A DNA stretch of 30,479 nt from an uncultured Prevotella sp. (GTDB lineage: Bacteria; Bacteroidota; Bacteroidia; Bacteroidales; Bacteroidaceae), in assembly GCA_900557405.1 (NCBI GenBank), contig USSF01000024.1, positions 1 through 30,479 on the forward strand. Direction: 5' to 3'. Shown in pieces: positions 7,865 through 15,704 of this stretch. Position 1 is the first letter of the stretch; every line of letters starts with the position of its first letter. A program made the translations under genes and the position numbers. Under the pieces are notes generated by a model that saw only the letters and a program-made list of their open reading frames with translations, did no database searches and was not told the origin of the DNA.

Positions 7865-8710
7865 TTATAATAGCAATGTGTTAGGATCTATTCCGCCCAT
7901 CGCTGCAGCCTTCATGATGTTTGACCATAGGATTGCAACTGTGAGATAAACCGACAGCTCAATCAGCAGGAACAAAGCCCCACAGCAGTCGCCGGTATAC
8001 CCGTGCAACCTTTTCCATATCAAGAGATACAGGAAATACATCACGACGCAAGGTATGAAAACCACCATATTCCATTCCACAATCCCCCTTGTCACATAGA
8101 AGAACAAACCCAGCGGCAGTAGTCCCTGTACTGCAAGACTTATACCAGCATGTATGTTCATCCTCCTGTATATGTTTTTTGCCTTCGACTGCTCTTCCGT
8201 CCTTGCATACGGCATCATCTGTATGATCTGTCCGGCAATCATCTTGGCGTAGGGGTCGGCGGCGAATATCGTTATAGCAGCAAGCTTCGGCGGAAGGGAA
8301 GAAATGGCGAAGAACAGAAGCAGTTCATAGAAGATAATGCCCAGGACACCATAGGTTCCGATTCTCGAATCCTTCATTATGTCGAGAATCCTCTGGCGGT
8401 CAGTGCCGCCTCCGCCGAATCCGTCGATAAAGTCGGTCAGTCCGTCCTCATGCAATGCTCCGGTAACCAATACCCTGATGAGTATTGCGCAGATTATCGC
8501 CATGTTGTATGGCATCACCATGGAACCGAAATACAGCGTCGTCGCCATAAGTCCTCCGGTCAGCCAACCCACTATGGGCCAGTATTCCACCACCGCCTTA
8601 TATGAATCCTTTGGCGGCAGATAAATTCTCCAGAACGGCAGACGCGTGAAGAAAATCAGCGCTGCCCAGATGTTCTGCCACCATTTAGAAGTATTTAGTG
8701 ATATTTGCAT
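7865..8710 (-). CDS. cobS: Adenosylcobinamide-GDP ribazoletransferase (cobalamin synthase)
   Basis: 281 residues from the ATG at 8710; a TTG at 8716 would add only two. It is an integral inner-membrane protein with several hydrophobic segments. The family motif HEDGLTDFIDGFGGG, followed by KDSRIGTYGVLG, is intact. It joins adenosylcobinamide-GDP and alpha-ribazole (or its phosphate) to give the complete cobalamin. The start codon lies inside the end of cobT with an overlap of 26 bases, a sign of translational coupling. Confidence 0.93.
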   Translation of the reverse strand: MQISLNTSKWWQNIWAALIFFTRLPFWRIYLPPKDSYKAVVEYWPIVGWLTGGLMATTLYFGSMVMPYNMAIICAILIRVLVTGALHEDGLTDFIDGFGGGGTDRQRILDIMKDSRIGTYGVLGIIFYELLLFFAISSLPPKLAAITIFAADPYAKMIAGQIIQMMPYARTEEQSKAKNIYRRMNIHAGISLAVQGLLPLGLFFYVTRGIVEWNMVVFIPCVVMYFLYLLIWKRLHGYTGDCCGALFLLIELSVYLTVAILWSNIMKAAAMGGIDPNTLLL

Positions 8711-9731
8711 TTTCAAAGTTGTTCATTTCGTTAATCATCCTTACGCTGCTCTCAATGATAGGGTATGCACACAATGCCCCTGTACCCTCGCCGAGTCTTA
8801 GTCCGAGATTGAGCAGAGGCTTGGCATCCATCAACTGCAGCATCCTGGCATGTGCGTGCTCGTCGCCGCAGTGGCCGAATATCGCATAGTCGAGGACCTC
8901 GGGATACATCCTGCTTGCCGCCAGCATACAGGCGCTCATGATGAATCCGTCGACCATCACTACCACTTTCCTTTCCGCTGCACGAAGCATCGCTCCGATA
9001 GCTCCAACCATCTCAAAACCACCGAAATAGCGCACCACGTTATATGTGTCGTCTGCCGAGTATGTCTCCTTGAATCTTTCTACTGACCGTCTCAATACCT
9101 CATGCTTGTGGCTCAGCTGACTGCCAGCCACGCCTGATCCAGCGCCCACACATTCCTCCAGCGGCACGCCGCCCAGCAGATGCAGCCAGATGCTCGAAGG
9201 GGAGGTGTTTGCGATACCCATCTCTCCGATGCAGATGATGTTGCATCCCTCGCTTATACATTCATCCACGAGTGCCGCTCCGCAGTCAAGAGCCTTGTCC
9301 ATCTGTTCTTCCGTCATTGCCGCACGGTACAGGAAATCCTCTGTACCCCATGCAATCTTCATGTTTCTTATCTCTTTGAAGTCCGTCAGGTCATGGTCTA
9401 CGCCCATGTCCACGATTTTCAGTTCGAATCCATGCTGTCGGCAGAACATGTTCACTCCGCCTCCGCCTCGCGTGAAGTTTATCATTTGTTGCCACGTCAC
9501 GTCCCTTGGTGACAGACTAACACCCTCCCGTTCGATGCCGTGGTCTGCTCCGAGAAGCAGGTGGCATGGATGCGAAAGAGTGGGGGATGGGGTCTGCTGT
9601 ATCAGCGAAATCTTGAGGGCAAGGTCCTCCAGTGTGCCCAACGAACCCTTCGGCTTGTTCAGATTGTCTATCTTGTCTTTTATTCCGGCCATTATTCCTT
9701 GGTCGGGCCTTTTGATGTTGAAGTGTTTCAT
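8685..9731 (-). CDS. cobT: Nicotinate-nucleotide-dimethylbenzimidazole phosphoribosyltransferase
   Basis: 348 residues from the ATG at 9731. This start puts 26 residues before the conserved KPKGSLG block, as in known CobT proteins. An in-frame ATG at 9803-9801 directly abuts the cobU stop codon and would add 24 atypical residues, so it cannot be fully excluded. Conserved blocks include LLGADHGIEREGVS, CIGEMGIANTSPSS and LGLRLGEGTGA, whose Glu is the expected catalytic base. It activates the lower-ligand base as alpha-ribazole phosphate in the cytoplasm. It is the second gene of the cob operon. Confidence 0.93.
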   Translation of the reverse strand: MKHFNIKRPDQGIMAGIKDKIDNLNKPKGSLGTLEDLALKISLIQQTPSPTLSHPCHLLLGADHGIEREGVSLSPRDVTWQQMINFTRGGGGVNMFCRQHGFELKIVDMGVDHDLTDFKEIRNMKIAWGTEDFLYRAAMTEEQMDKALDCGAALVDECISEGCNIICIGEMGIANTSPSSIWLHLLGGVPLEECVGAGSGVAGSQLSHKHEVLRRSVERFKETYSADDTYNVVRYFGGFEMVGAIGAMLRAAERKVVVMVDGFIMSACMLAASRMYPEVLDYAIFGHCGDEHAHARMLQLMDAKPLLNLGLRLGEGTGALCAYPIIESSVRMINEMNNFENANITKYF

Positions 9732-9803
9732 TATTATATAATGTGGCAGAATGCCACGGTTTATGATTTTGTTTCTGTCTTTCATTATATGCTTTATGTG
9801 CAT

Positions 9804-10328
9804 CTACTTGATTTTCACGGGTATGCCGCTTACGGTCAGATATACGTCATCGGCCTTTGCCGCCACGTACTGGTTGAACCATCCCAGCAGGTCCGTGAAG
9901 CGCCTCTGCACAGCGTTGTCGCTCACTCCGCCGCTGCCAATCTCGTTCGTTACGAAGATGAATGTGGCATCCTGTGCGGTGAATCTGTCGAATTCCGCCT
10001 CAATTTCCTTCAATGTTGCATTGATGTCGGGTGCGGAATTGCCGGTGCTAGCATCAAAATAGAAATTCGTACACCAAAGTGTAAGACAGTCAATCACCGC
10101 CACCTTATTATATATATATATGTTCCCGAGGAATTTTTCCTCCTCTATGTTTGTCCATTGGCTTCCCCTGCGCTCCTTGTGCTTGTCCACCCTTTGCTGG
10201 AATTCCTCGTCCCAGATGTGTGCCGTGGCGATATACACAGGTGTTTCGGAGAGGTTTAATGCCATCTTCTCCGCAAACACGCTTTTTCCAGAGCGCTGGC
10301 CGCCGGTTATGAGTATTATTCTTTTCAT
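9804..10328 (-). CDS. cobU: Adenosylcobinamide kinase / adenosylcobinamide-phosphate guanylyltransferase
   Basis: 174 residues from the ATG at 10328, the position from which the family N-terminus (MKRIILITGGQRSGKS) reads normally. A more distal ATG at 10391 would add 21 residues and would include a promoter-like element, so it is rejected. Features: P-loop GGQRSGKS at residues 9-16, HKERR guanylylation-site region, VIDCLTLW, and TNEIGSGGVSD. It phosphorylates adenosylcobinamide and transfers GMP to it. First gene of cobU-cobT-cobS-cobC. No corrin-ring genes are nearby, so the cluster on its own supports cobinamide salvage and loop assembly. I saw no B12 riboswitch upstream. Confidence 0.92.
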   Translation of the reverse strand: MKRIILITGGQRSGKSVFAEKMALNLSETPVYIATAHIWDEEFQQRVDKHKERRGSQWTNIEEEKFLGNIYIYNKVAVIDCLTLWCTNFYFDASTGNSAPDINATLKEIEAEFDRFTAQDATFIFVTNEIGSGGVSDNAVQRRFTDLLGWFNQYVAAKADDVYLTVSGIPVKIK

Positions 10329-10333
10329 TGCTG

Positions 10334-10362
10334 CAAAAGTAGCAAAAACAATTCTAAAACAA
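10334..10362 (-). promoter_or_regulatory. Promoter-like element directly abutting cobU
   Basis: On the minus strand TTG (10362-10360) is followed after 18 bases by TACTTTTG (10341-10334), a full TAnnTTTG match. The predicted transcription start falls at or next to the cobU ATG (10328), implying an almost leaderless mRNA. Confidence 0.5.
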
Positions 10363-10474
10363 GATAAAATGTCCGAAATCTCCCTCTGCATCTATTAATA
10401 AATATGGATTCAGCCATTTTCGTGACCAAAACAGCACGTTTCTTCTATACTTGTGCAATATTTGTCAATAAAAA

Positions 10475-10506
10475 TTTGGACATTACGAAGATTTTTCATT
10501 ACTTTG
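10475..10506 (+). promoter_or_regulatory. Promoter for the OmpA-family gene
   Basis: TTTG at 10475-10478 is followed after 20 bases by TTACTTTG at 10499-10506 (one mismatch to TAnnTTTG). The predicted start near 10513 gives an A-rich leader of almost 60 bases, ending in TTAAAACATTAAAGAA before the ATG. Confidence 0.7.
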
Positions 10507-10570
10507 CATTCGTATTCTCGATAGCCGTATTAAGAACAAGTCAATTTAAATAAATTAAAACATTAAAGAA

Positions 10571-11782
10571 ATGAAGAAAATTTTTACTTTGTGCGCTGCT
10601 GCTGTAATTGCAGCTTCTGCAACTGCTCAGACAGTTACTGAGAGTAAGACTTTTGACAATTGGTACATCGGTGTTAACGGTGGCGTTGCTACAGGCATCC
10701 ATCCTTCACAGCTCGGCTGTGGCGGTTCTTGGGCAAAGGACATCACCCCTAACGCTGGTCTCCGTATCGGTCGCTACTTCACTCCTGTTTTCGGTCTTGC
10801 AGCTGAGAGCAATGTTTATTTTGCTGACCTCCATCACCCTGGTCGCACAGGCAACAACCTGTTCGGAAACATGACAAATACTTTGGTGACATCAATGAAC
10901 ACTTCTTTGATTGCTACAATCAATTTCAGCAATTGGTTCGGTGGCTACAAGGGTGAACCACGCCTCTTCGAGGTCAGCGGTGTCTATGGTCTTGGTTGGG
11001 GCCACGTATTCGGTGGTGAGGATGGTACCCGCTACTATGCTAACCGTTGGAACTCTTGCGACAAGGTTGACTTCCTGACATCAAAGGCTGGTCTTGACTT
11101 CGCTTTTAACCTTGGCAAGTCTAAGGCTTGGCAGGTATACGTAGAGCCTTCAGTAGTTTGGAACCTCGAGGGTGCCCAGAAGGGTGTTCGCTACGATGCC
11201 AACTACGCTGACTTCCAGCTCAACGCAGGTGTTGTTTACAAGTTCAAGAACTCTAACGGCACACACAACTTCACTATCGCACAGCTCCGCGACCAGTCTG
11301 AGATTGATGTCCTGAATGCCAAGATCAACGACCTGCGCAACGACCTGAACGGTAAGGATTCTGAGATTGCTGCCAAGAACAAGCGTATCGCTGACCTGCA
11401 GAACGCTCTCGACGAGTGCAACAAGAAGCCTAAGTATGTTAAGCCAGAGACCGCTACAAACCTGCAGCCTACAGTAATCTTCCGTCAGGGCAAGTCTGTA
11501 GTTGACAACTCTCAGATGGCTAACATCGAGCTTATCGCTCAGTATATGAAGAACCACAAGAATGCTAAGGTTGAAATCAAGGGCTACGCTTCTCCAGAGG
11601 GTTCAAAGGAACTGAACCAGAAGCTTTCTGAGGCTCGTGCTGAGGCCGTTAAGAACATCCTCGTTAAGAAGCACAAGATTTCTGCTGACCGTCTGACCGC
11701 TACAGGTATGGGTGCAACAGACAAGCTCTTCGAGCAGGTTGAGTTCAACCGCGTTGCTACTTTCAACGACAACACGAAGTAA
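10571..11782 (+). CDS. OmpA-family outer-membrane porin with coiled-coil linker
   Basis: 403 residues. Signal peptide 1-19 (MKKIFTLCAAAVIAASATA). The beta-barrel runs over about 28-225 (WYIGVNGGVATGI, GLRIGRYFTPVFGLAAESNVYF, VSGVYGLGWGHVF, VYVEPSVVWNL, FQLNAGVVYKF). A heptad-like linker lies at about 240-285 (INDLRNDLNGKDSEIAAKNKRIADLQNAL cut short here to its pattern). An OmpA-like C-terminal domain spans about 300-395, with NQKLSEARAEAVKNIL. The usual Asp of the peptidoglycan-binding loop seems replaced (GYASPEGS), so cell-wall binding may differ. Codon use is markedly restricted, as in abundant proteins. It is monocistronic, with its own promoter and terminator. Confidence 0.88.
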   Translation: MKKIFTLCAAAVIAASATAQTVTESKTFDNWYIGVNGGVATGIHPSQLGCGGSWAKDITPNAGLRIGRYFTPVFGLAAESNVYFADLHHPGRTGNNLFGNMTNTLVTSMNTSLIATINFSNWFGGYKGEPRLFEVSGVYGLGWGHVFGGEDGTRYYANRWNSCDKVDFLTSKAGLDFAFNLGKSKAWQVYVEPSVVWNLEGAQKGVRYDANYADFQLNAGVVYKFKNSNGTHNFTIAQLRDQSEIDVLNAKINDLRNDLNGKDSEIAAKNKRIADLQNALDECNKKPKYVKPETATNLQPTVIFRQGKSVVDNSQMANIELIAQYMKNHKNAKVEIKGYASPEGSKELNQKLSEARAEAVKNILVKKHKISADRLTATGMGATDKLFEQVEFNRVATFNDNTK

Positions 11783-11815
11783 TAAAGCGATTACTTTAAT
11801 AACCTTATAATATTT

Positions 11816-11854
11816 TCCCTGTCATCATTCAGTTGGTGGCAGGGATTTTCTTTT
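11816..11854 (+). terminator. Intrinsic terminator after the OmpA-family gene
   Basis: The stem TCCCTGTCATC (11816-11826) pairs with GGTGGCAGGGA (11835-11845), eleven base pairs including two G-U pairs, with an eight-base loop. TTTTCTTTT follows. Confidence 0.85.
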
Positions 11855-11893
11855 CCGTTAATTACACAGGCGGAAAGTAACAGCCTTATTTAT

Positions 11894-11935
11894 ATTAAGT
11901 AAGTTGTTTTTTTTATTAAGTAAGTTTTTTTTTTG
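11894..11935. repeat. Two-copy 21-base A/T-rich direct repeat
   Basis: ATTAAGTAAGTT occurs at 11894-11905 and 11915-11926, each followed by a T-run, giving two 21-base units. It directly precedes the 22-base-period array and may be part of its flank. Confidence 0.6.
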
Positions 11936-11939
11936 CCGG

Positions 11940-12071
11940 ATTGTTACTATAAAGCAGCCCAGCACCATCAGTGCAGCGGCCTTGCACCGATAGTGCAGCA
12001 GCCTTGCACCGATAGTGCAGCATGGGTATACTGGCAGTATATCATAGCTATACTCCCGGTATATTGTCGCT
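11940..12071. repeat. Tandem array of 22-base units with palindromic 13-base cores
   Basis: Cores begin at 11962, 11984, 12006, 12028 and 12050, exactly 22 bases apart: GCACCATCAGTGC, GCACCGATAGTGC (twice), ATACTGGCAGTAT and ATACTCCCGGTAT. Each has complementary four- to six-base arms. A degraded unit precedes (from 11940, sharing the AGCAGCC tail) and another follows (from 12072). It is non-coding and fills most of the otherwise empty 11855-12259 stretch. The remaining sequence from 12072 to 12259 shows nothing I can name. Confidence 0.85.
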
Positions 12072-12259
12072 TCACTGGTCATAATCATGTCCGTTTTAAA
12101 TCTCCGACAAGCAGGACGCTTCCAGTCAAGAATGTGTAGAGACGAGATGTAAATAAAAAGACACTTGTATTAAAAGAGCTTGGTTTTGATTTTCCTGCAG
12201 TTCCTTTATATCTTATGTATTGATTAATTGGAATTTGTGGTAAAAAAATGCGGGTTAAA

Positions 12260-12291
12260 TTTGTAAGTTACAGTAAAAAAACGTAACTTTG
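12260..12291 (+). promoter_or_regulatory. Promoter for infC-rpmI-rplT
   Basis: TTTG at 12260-12263 is followed after 20 bases by TAACTTTG at 12284-12291, a full match to the Bacteroidetes pattern. Predicted start near 12298, about 19 bases before the infC ATG. Confidence 0.8.
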
Positions 12292-12316
12292 CAGCCGCTT
12301 AACGTAAAATAGCCGA

Positions 12317-13012
12317 ATGAAGAATGACAAAATGAAAAATCAGTACCGCGTGAACGAGCAGATTCGCGTTAGGGAAGTGCGAGTAGTTGGAGATGATGGT
12401 TCAACCGTAATGCCTACCCGTCAGGCTCTTGATATAGCAAGGGACAAGGGCGTAGACTTGGTGGAAATATCACCTAATGCCCAGCCGCCGGTTTGTCGTA
12501 TCATCGACTATAGCAAGTTCCTGTATCAGCAGAAGAAGCGTGCTAAGGAGCTGAAGGCAAAGCAGGTTAAGCAGGAGGTGAAGGAAATCCGTTTCGGACC
12601 TCAGACCGATGACCATGACTACAACTTCAAGTTGAAGCATGCCAAGGAATTCCTGGAGGAAGGCAACAAGGTTCGTGCTTTCGTTTTCTTCCGTGGTCGT
12701 TCAATCCTGTTCAAAGAGCAGGGCGAAGTTCTTCTCCTCCGTTTTGCAAACGACCTTGAGGAGTATGGTAAGGTAGAGCAGATGCCGGCATTGGAAGGTA
12801 AGAAGATGTTCCTCTATCTTTCTCCTAAAAAGGCAGGCGTGGCAAAGAAGAGCCAGCAGAAGATGGACCGCGAGCGTCGCGAGGCAGAAGCCAAGGTGAG
12901 CAGCAAGGAAGCCGAGGCTGAGGATACGTCAGCAGAGATGCCTGCAAACGGCGGGTTGTTTGCCAATGCAAAGAACGGTGCGGATGCTCTGAAGAAGCTG
13001 AAAGAGGACTAA
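12317..13012 (+). CDS. infC: Translation initiation factor IF-3
   Basis: 231 residues, against about 180 in E. coli. IF-3 binds the 30S subunit, discriminates start codons and prevents premature 50S joining. The N-domain starts with [19 protein letters not shown] and includes [23 protein letters not shown]. The linker is Lys-rich ([24 protein letters not shown]). The C-domain ends at about residue 170 (KMFLYLSPK). An extra tail of about 55 residues, rich in Lys, Glu and Ala, follows; such tails occur in Bacteroidetes. The start is ATG; an ATG five codons later is an alternative. First gene of the conserved infC-rpmI-rplT operon. Confidence 0.95.
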   Translation: MKNDKMKNQYRVNEQIRVREVRVVGDDGSTVMPTRQALDIARDKGVDLVEISPNAQPPVCRIIDYSKFLYQQKKRAKELKAKQVKQEVKEIRFGPQTDDHDYNFKLKHAKEFLEEGNKVRAFVFFRGRSILFKEQGEVLLLRFANDLEEYGKVEQMPALEGKKMFLYLSPKKAGVAKKSQQKMDRERREAEAKVSSKEAEAEDTSAEMPANGGLFANAKNGADALKKLKED

Positions 13013-13014
13013 TC

Positions 13015-13079
13015 TCTTGAAGATTCAAGATATAACATGACAACAAGGTGCGTAACGTCTTGGTATATACGTTGCCACC
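13015..13079 (+). promoter_or_regulatory. Two hairpins in the infC-rpmI spacer
   Basis: A perfect hairpin follows the infC stop: TCTTGAA (13015-13021) with TTCAAGA (13024-13030). A longer one pairs GGTGCGTAACGT (13047-13058) with ACGTTGCCACC (13069-13079), with one bulge and one G-U pair, and a ten-base loop. Neither has a T-tract, so they are not simple terminators. In other bacteria this operon is controlled by L20 binding its own leader, and the second hairpin is a candidate site (inference). Confidence 0.45.
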
Positions 13080-13113
13080 GCTATAATAAATAACTAATTA
13101 AAACATTAAAAAA

Positions 13114-13311
13114 ATGCCAAAAGTAAAGACAAACTCCGGTGCAAAGAAGAGATTTCGTTTCACTGGTACAGGTAAGATTAAGAGACATCACGCTTACCAC
13201 AGTCACATCCTGACTAAGAAAACAAAGAAGCAGAAGCGTAATTTGGTTCACACTGCAATTGTTGACGGAAGCAACATGAAGCAGGTTCGCGATTTGCTGT
13301 GTCTCCGTTAA
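13114..13311 (+). CDS. rpmI: 50S ribosomal protein L35 (bL35)
   Basis: 65 residues, the usual length. Sequence [20 protein letters not shown] and the basic [20 protein letters not shown] block identify L35, a small protein of the large subunit. It lies between infC and rplT as in most bacteria. The leader before the ATG is A-rich (ATTAAAAAAATG) without a Shine-Dalgarno sequence. Confidence 0.97.
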   Translation: MPKVKTNSGAKKRFRFTGTGKIKRHHAYHSHILTKKTKKQKRNLVHTAIVDGSNMKQVRDLLCLR

Positions 13312-13346
13312 TCCCTATTGTCTAACATTTAAAGTAAGAAGAAACT

Positions 13347-13691
13347 ATGCCAAGATCAGTAAATCATGTTGCTTCAAGAGCAAAGAGAAAAAGAATTTTA
13401 AAGCTTACACGTGGTTACTATGGAGCGCGTAAGAATGTCTGGACCGTGGCCAAGAACACTTGGGAGAAGGGTTTGACATACGCATATCGTGACCGTCGTA
13501 ACAAGAAGCGCACTTTCCGCGCATTGTGGATTCAGCGTATCAACGCTGCCGCTCGCCTCGAGAATATGAGCTATTCTACATTGATGGGTGCTCTCCACAA
13601 GGCTGGTATCGAGATTAACCGTAAGGTTCTCGCTGACCTCGCTGTTAACAACCCAGAGGCTTTCAAGGCTATCGTTGCCAAGGTAAAGTAA
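13347..13691 (+). CDS. rplT: 50S ribosomal protein L20 (bL20)
   Basis: 114 residues. The highly basic N-terminal extension ([20 protein letters not shown], then [16 protein letters not shown]) and the globular C-part ([19 protein letters not shown] block, [25 protein letters not shown]) are typical. L20 is needed for early assembly of the 50S subunit and in several bacteria represses its own operon. It follows rpmI by 35 bases and is closed by a strong terminator. Confidence 0.97.
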   Translation: MPRSVNHVASRAKRKRILKLTRGYYGARKNVWTVAKNTWEKGLTYAYRDRRNKKRTFRALWIQRINAAARLENMSYSTLMGALHKAGIEINRKVLADLAVNNPEAFKAIVAKVK

Positions 13692-13719
13692 ATCGACGAG
13701 CAATCATAAAACAATAAAG

Positions 13720-13749
13720 GAGCATTGTTAATGGCAATGCTCTTTTTTT
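13720..13749 (+). terminator. Intrinsic terminator of the infC-rpmI-rplT operon
   Basis: GAGCATTG (13720-13727) pairs with CAATGCTC (13735-13742) across a seven-base loop and is followed by seven T residues. Confidence 0.93.
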
Positions 13750-13782
13750 ATTCCCCGATGTATAGGTCCTATTTTTTTTGAG

Positions 13783-15630
13783 ATGAAACAGTTAGAGAGA
13801 CTTGCAGTAATCTTTATCAAGATTCTGTCTTTGTTCATTATCCAGAAACCCTTGTTTCTGTTGTCTACCAAAGGTGCTGCGATCGAACCCGTAGGCAATG
13901 TATGGAGTGAGATGCCGGCCGTGATATGGCATGGGCTCACGCTCGACAGCACTATGGCGGGTTATATTTGTGCCATTCCGTGCCTGTTGCTCCTGTGCTC
14001 GGTTTGTGTGAGGAAGGACATTCTCAGAAAGCTGCTGAATGCCTATATGTGGATTCCCGCTTTTCTTATTCCGGCTTCGTTTATCCTTAATGCCGCACTT
14101 TATCCATACTGGAATTTCCCTCTCGACACCACGCCGTTATTCTATTTCTTCTCGTCTCCGGCAGATGCTTTTGCGAGTACAAGTTGGTGGATGCCGTTCT
14201 TCGGCATTGTGTTGATTGGCGTTCTCACTTTCCTTTCATGGAAATATCTCAGGATTAAGGAATCAGACAAGAATTTCACCGGGGTGGTTGCCCATAGGTG
14301 TTATACAAGTCTGGCGCTTGTCTTGTGCTGCGGATTGCTGTTTGTGGCGATAAGAGGTGGCGTGACTGTGTCTACGGCAAATTCCGGCAAAGTGTATTAC
14401 AGTCAGAACATTTATCTCAATCATGCTGCCGTGAATCCGCTGTTCAGTCTGATGGAGTCGTTTGCCAACCAGGATGACTTTGCAAACCAGTATAGGTTTA
14501 TGGACGCAAAGGAGGCGGACAAGTTGTTTGCCGGCATGCATTCTGTTGCTGATGATGACACCGCTCCGCTTTTGAAGGAGGAGGTGGTGAGGGAAGGGAA
14601 ACCGGATATTCTCTTCATTATTATGGAGAGTTTTGCGAGCGACCTGTTCTCCACTTTGGGAGGAACGCAGAAGGATGTTGTGCCGGAGCTTGATTCCATA
14701 GCCAGCCGGAGCATCCTGTTCACCAATTTCTATGCTAACAGCTTCCGCACGGATCGTGGTATCGTCAGTGTGTTGAGCGGTTATCCCGCGCAGCCGACAA
14801 CGAGCATAATGAAGAATACGGACAAGAGTGCAAGTCTTCCGTCAATCGTCCGTTCGTTGACCAAGTCACGCGGCTACAGCAGTTCGTATTATTACGGTGG
14901 TGATGTGGATTTCGCCCATCAGCGTTCTTACCTTGTTTCGCAGGGTTATCAGAACATCATCTCGGATGCTGATTTCCCGGTGAAGGACAAATTGAGCAAG
15001 TGGGGGGTGCCCGACCATATTGTTGCTGAAAGGCTGCTCGCTGATTTGCGGGCGAGCAAGGGCGGCCCTTGGTTCAGGGTGTTCCAGACTTCGTCGAGTC
15101 ATGAGCCGTTTGATGTGCCGTATAAGCGCTTGAAGAACAAACGGTTGAATGCTTTTGCCTATACGGACAGCGTGGTGGGGAATCTCTTGAGACAGTATAG
15201 CAGACTGCCGGGATGGAACAATACGCTTATTGTCATCGTGCCTGACCACGTGGGAGGATACAAGGAGCATCTCGATAATTTCAACGTTTCGCGCTATCAG
15301 ATACCGCTTATTCTTGCGGGAGGAGCCATTGCCGGACAGATGAGGATTGATGTTCTCGGCACTCAGCATGACATTGCTGCGACGCTGCTCGGACAACTGC
15401 ATGTCAGGCATGACGACTTCCGTTTCAGCAAGAATCTGCTGAGTACGAAGACTCCGAAGTTCGCCTTCTTCACCGTGCCCGACGCTTTCGGTATGATAAC
15501 GGGTGATGGGGCCGTGATTTATGACAATAAGCAGCAAAAGGCTGTATATAAGAAAGGGGATGGGAGCATGGTCTTGCAGAAGGGCAAGGCTTATCTCCAG
15601 AAATTATATGATGATTTGGCAGAGAGATAA
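13783..15630 (+). CDS. LtaS-like sulfatase-superfamily phosphotransferase, membrane-bound
   Basis: 615 residues. The N-terminal third has about five membrane helices (AVIFIKILSLFIIQKPLFLL, AGYICAIPCLLLLCSVCV, MWIPAFLIPASFIL, WWMPFFGIVLIGVLTFLSW, LALVLCCGLLFVAI). The periplasmic catalytic domain starts at about 270. Expected metal and nucleophile residues are in place: Glu282 (IMESFAS), Thr323 (FRTDRGIVSVLSGYP) and Asp488-His489 (VPDHVGGYKEHL). The family transfers phosphoglycerol or phosphoethanolamine groups to envelope glycans or lipids. A Gram-negative host makes lipoteichoic acid unlikely as product; lipid A or glycan decoration is plausible (inference). No promoter found in the 33 bases between the L20 terminator and the start. 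Confidence 0.87.
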   Translation: MKQLERLAVIFIKILSLFIIQKPLFLLSTKGAAIEPVGNVWSEMPAVIWHGLTLDSTMAGYICAIPCLLLLCSVCVRKDILRKLLNAYMWIPAFLIPASFILNAALYPYWNFPLDTTPLFYFFSSPADAFASTSWWMPFFGIVLIGVLTFLSWKYLRIKESDKNFTGVVAHRCYTSLALVLCCGLLFVAIRGGVTVSTANSGKVYYSQNIYLNHAAVNPLFSLMESFANQDDFANQYRFMDAKEADKLFAGMHSVADDDTAPLLKEEVVREGKPDILFIIMESFASDLFSTLGGTQKDVVPELDSIASRSILFTNFYANSFRTDRGIVSVLSGYPAQPTTSIMKNTDKSASLPSIVRSLTKSRGYSSSYYYGGDVDFAHQRSYLVSQGYQNIISDADFPVKDKLSKWGVPDHIVAERLLADLRASKGGPWFRVFQTSSSHEPFDVPYKRLKNKRLNAFAYTDSVVGNLLRQYSRLPGWNNTLIVIVPDHVGGYKEHLDNFNVSRYQIPLILAGGAIAGQMRIDVLGTQHDIAATLLGQLHVRHDDFRFSKNLLSTKTPKFAFFTVPDAFGMITGDGAVIYDNKQQKAVYKKGDGSMVLQKGKAYLQKLYDDLAER

Positions 15631-15644
15631 TCTGCCAAATCATC
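15610..15644. terminator. Long perfect hairpin across the stop codon, candidate terminator
   Basis: GATGATTTGGCAGA (15610-15623) pairs perfectly with TCTGCCAAATCATC (15631-15644). The seven-base loop contains the TAA stop of the LtaS-like gene. No T-tract follows on either strand. It lies at the convergent junction with the hydrolase gene and could stop transcription or protect the mRNA end. Confidence 0.55.
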
Positions 15645-15704
15645 CATTGGTAAATCTATCAGGCGCTTGCTGATAAGATGAGGTTATTGTCAGTGAACCT
15701 TTTC

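Noticed and set aside
9732..9803. Extended CobT N-terminus from the ATG touching the cobU stop.
   Set aside because: The extra 24 residues do not resemble the family, and the later ATG gives the usual distance to KPKGSLG.
10329..10570. Cobalamin riboswitch upstream of cobU.
   Set aside because: I found no B12-box-like sequence or long leader, and the best promoter abuts the start codon.
11940..12071. CRISPR array.
   Set aside because: Units are contiguous with a 22-base period and no unique spacers, and no cas genes are in the window.
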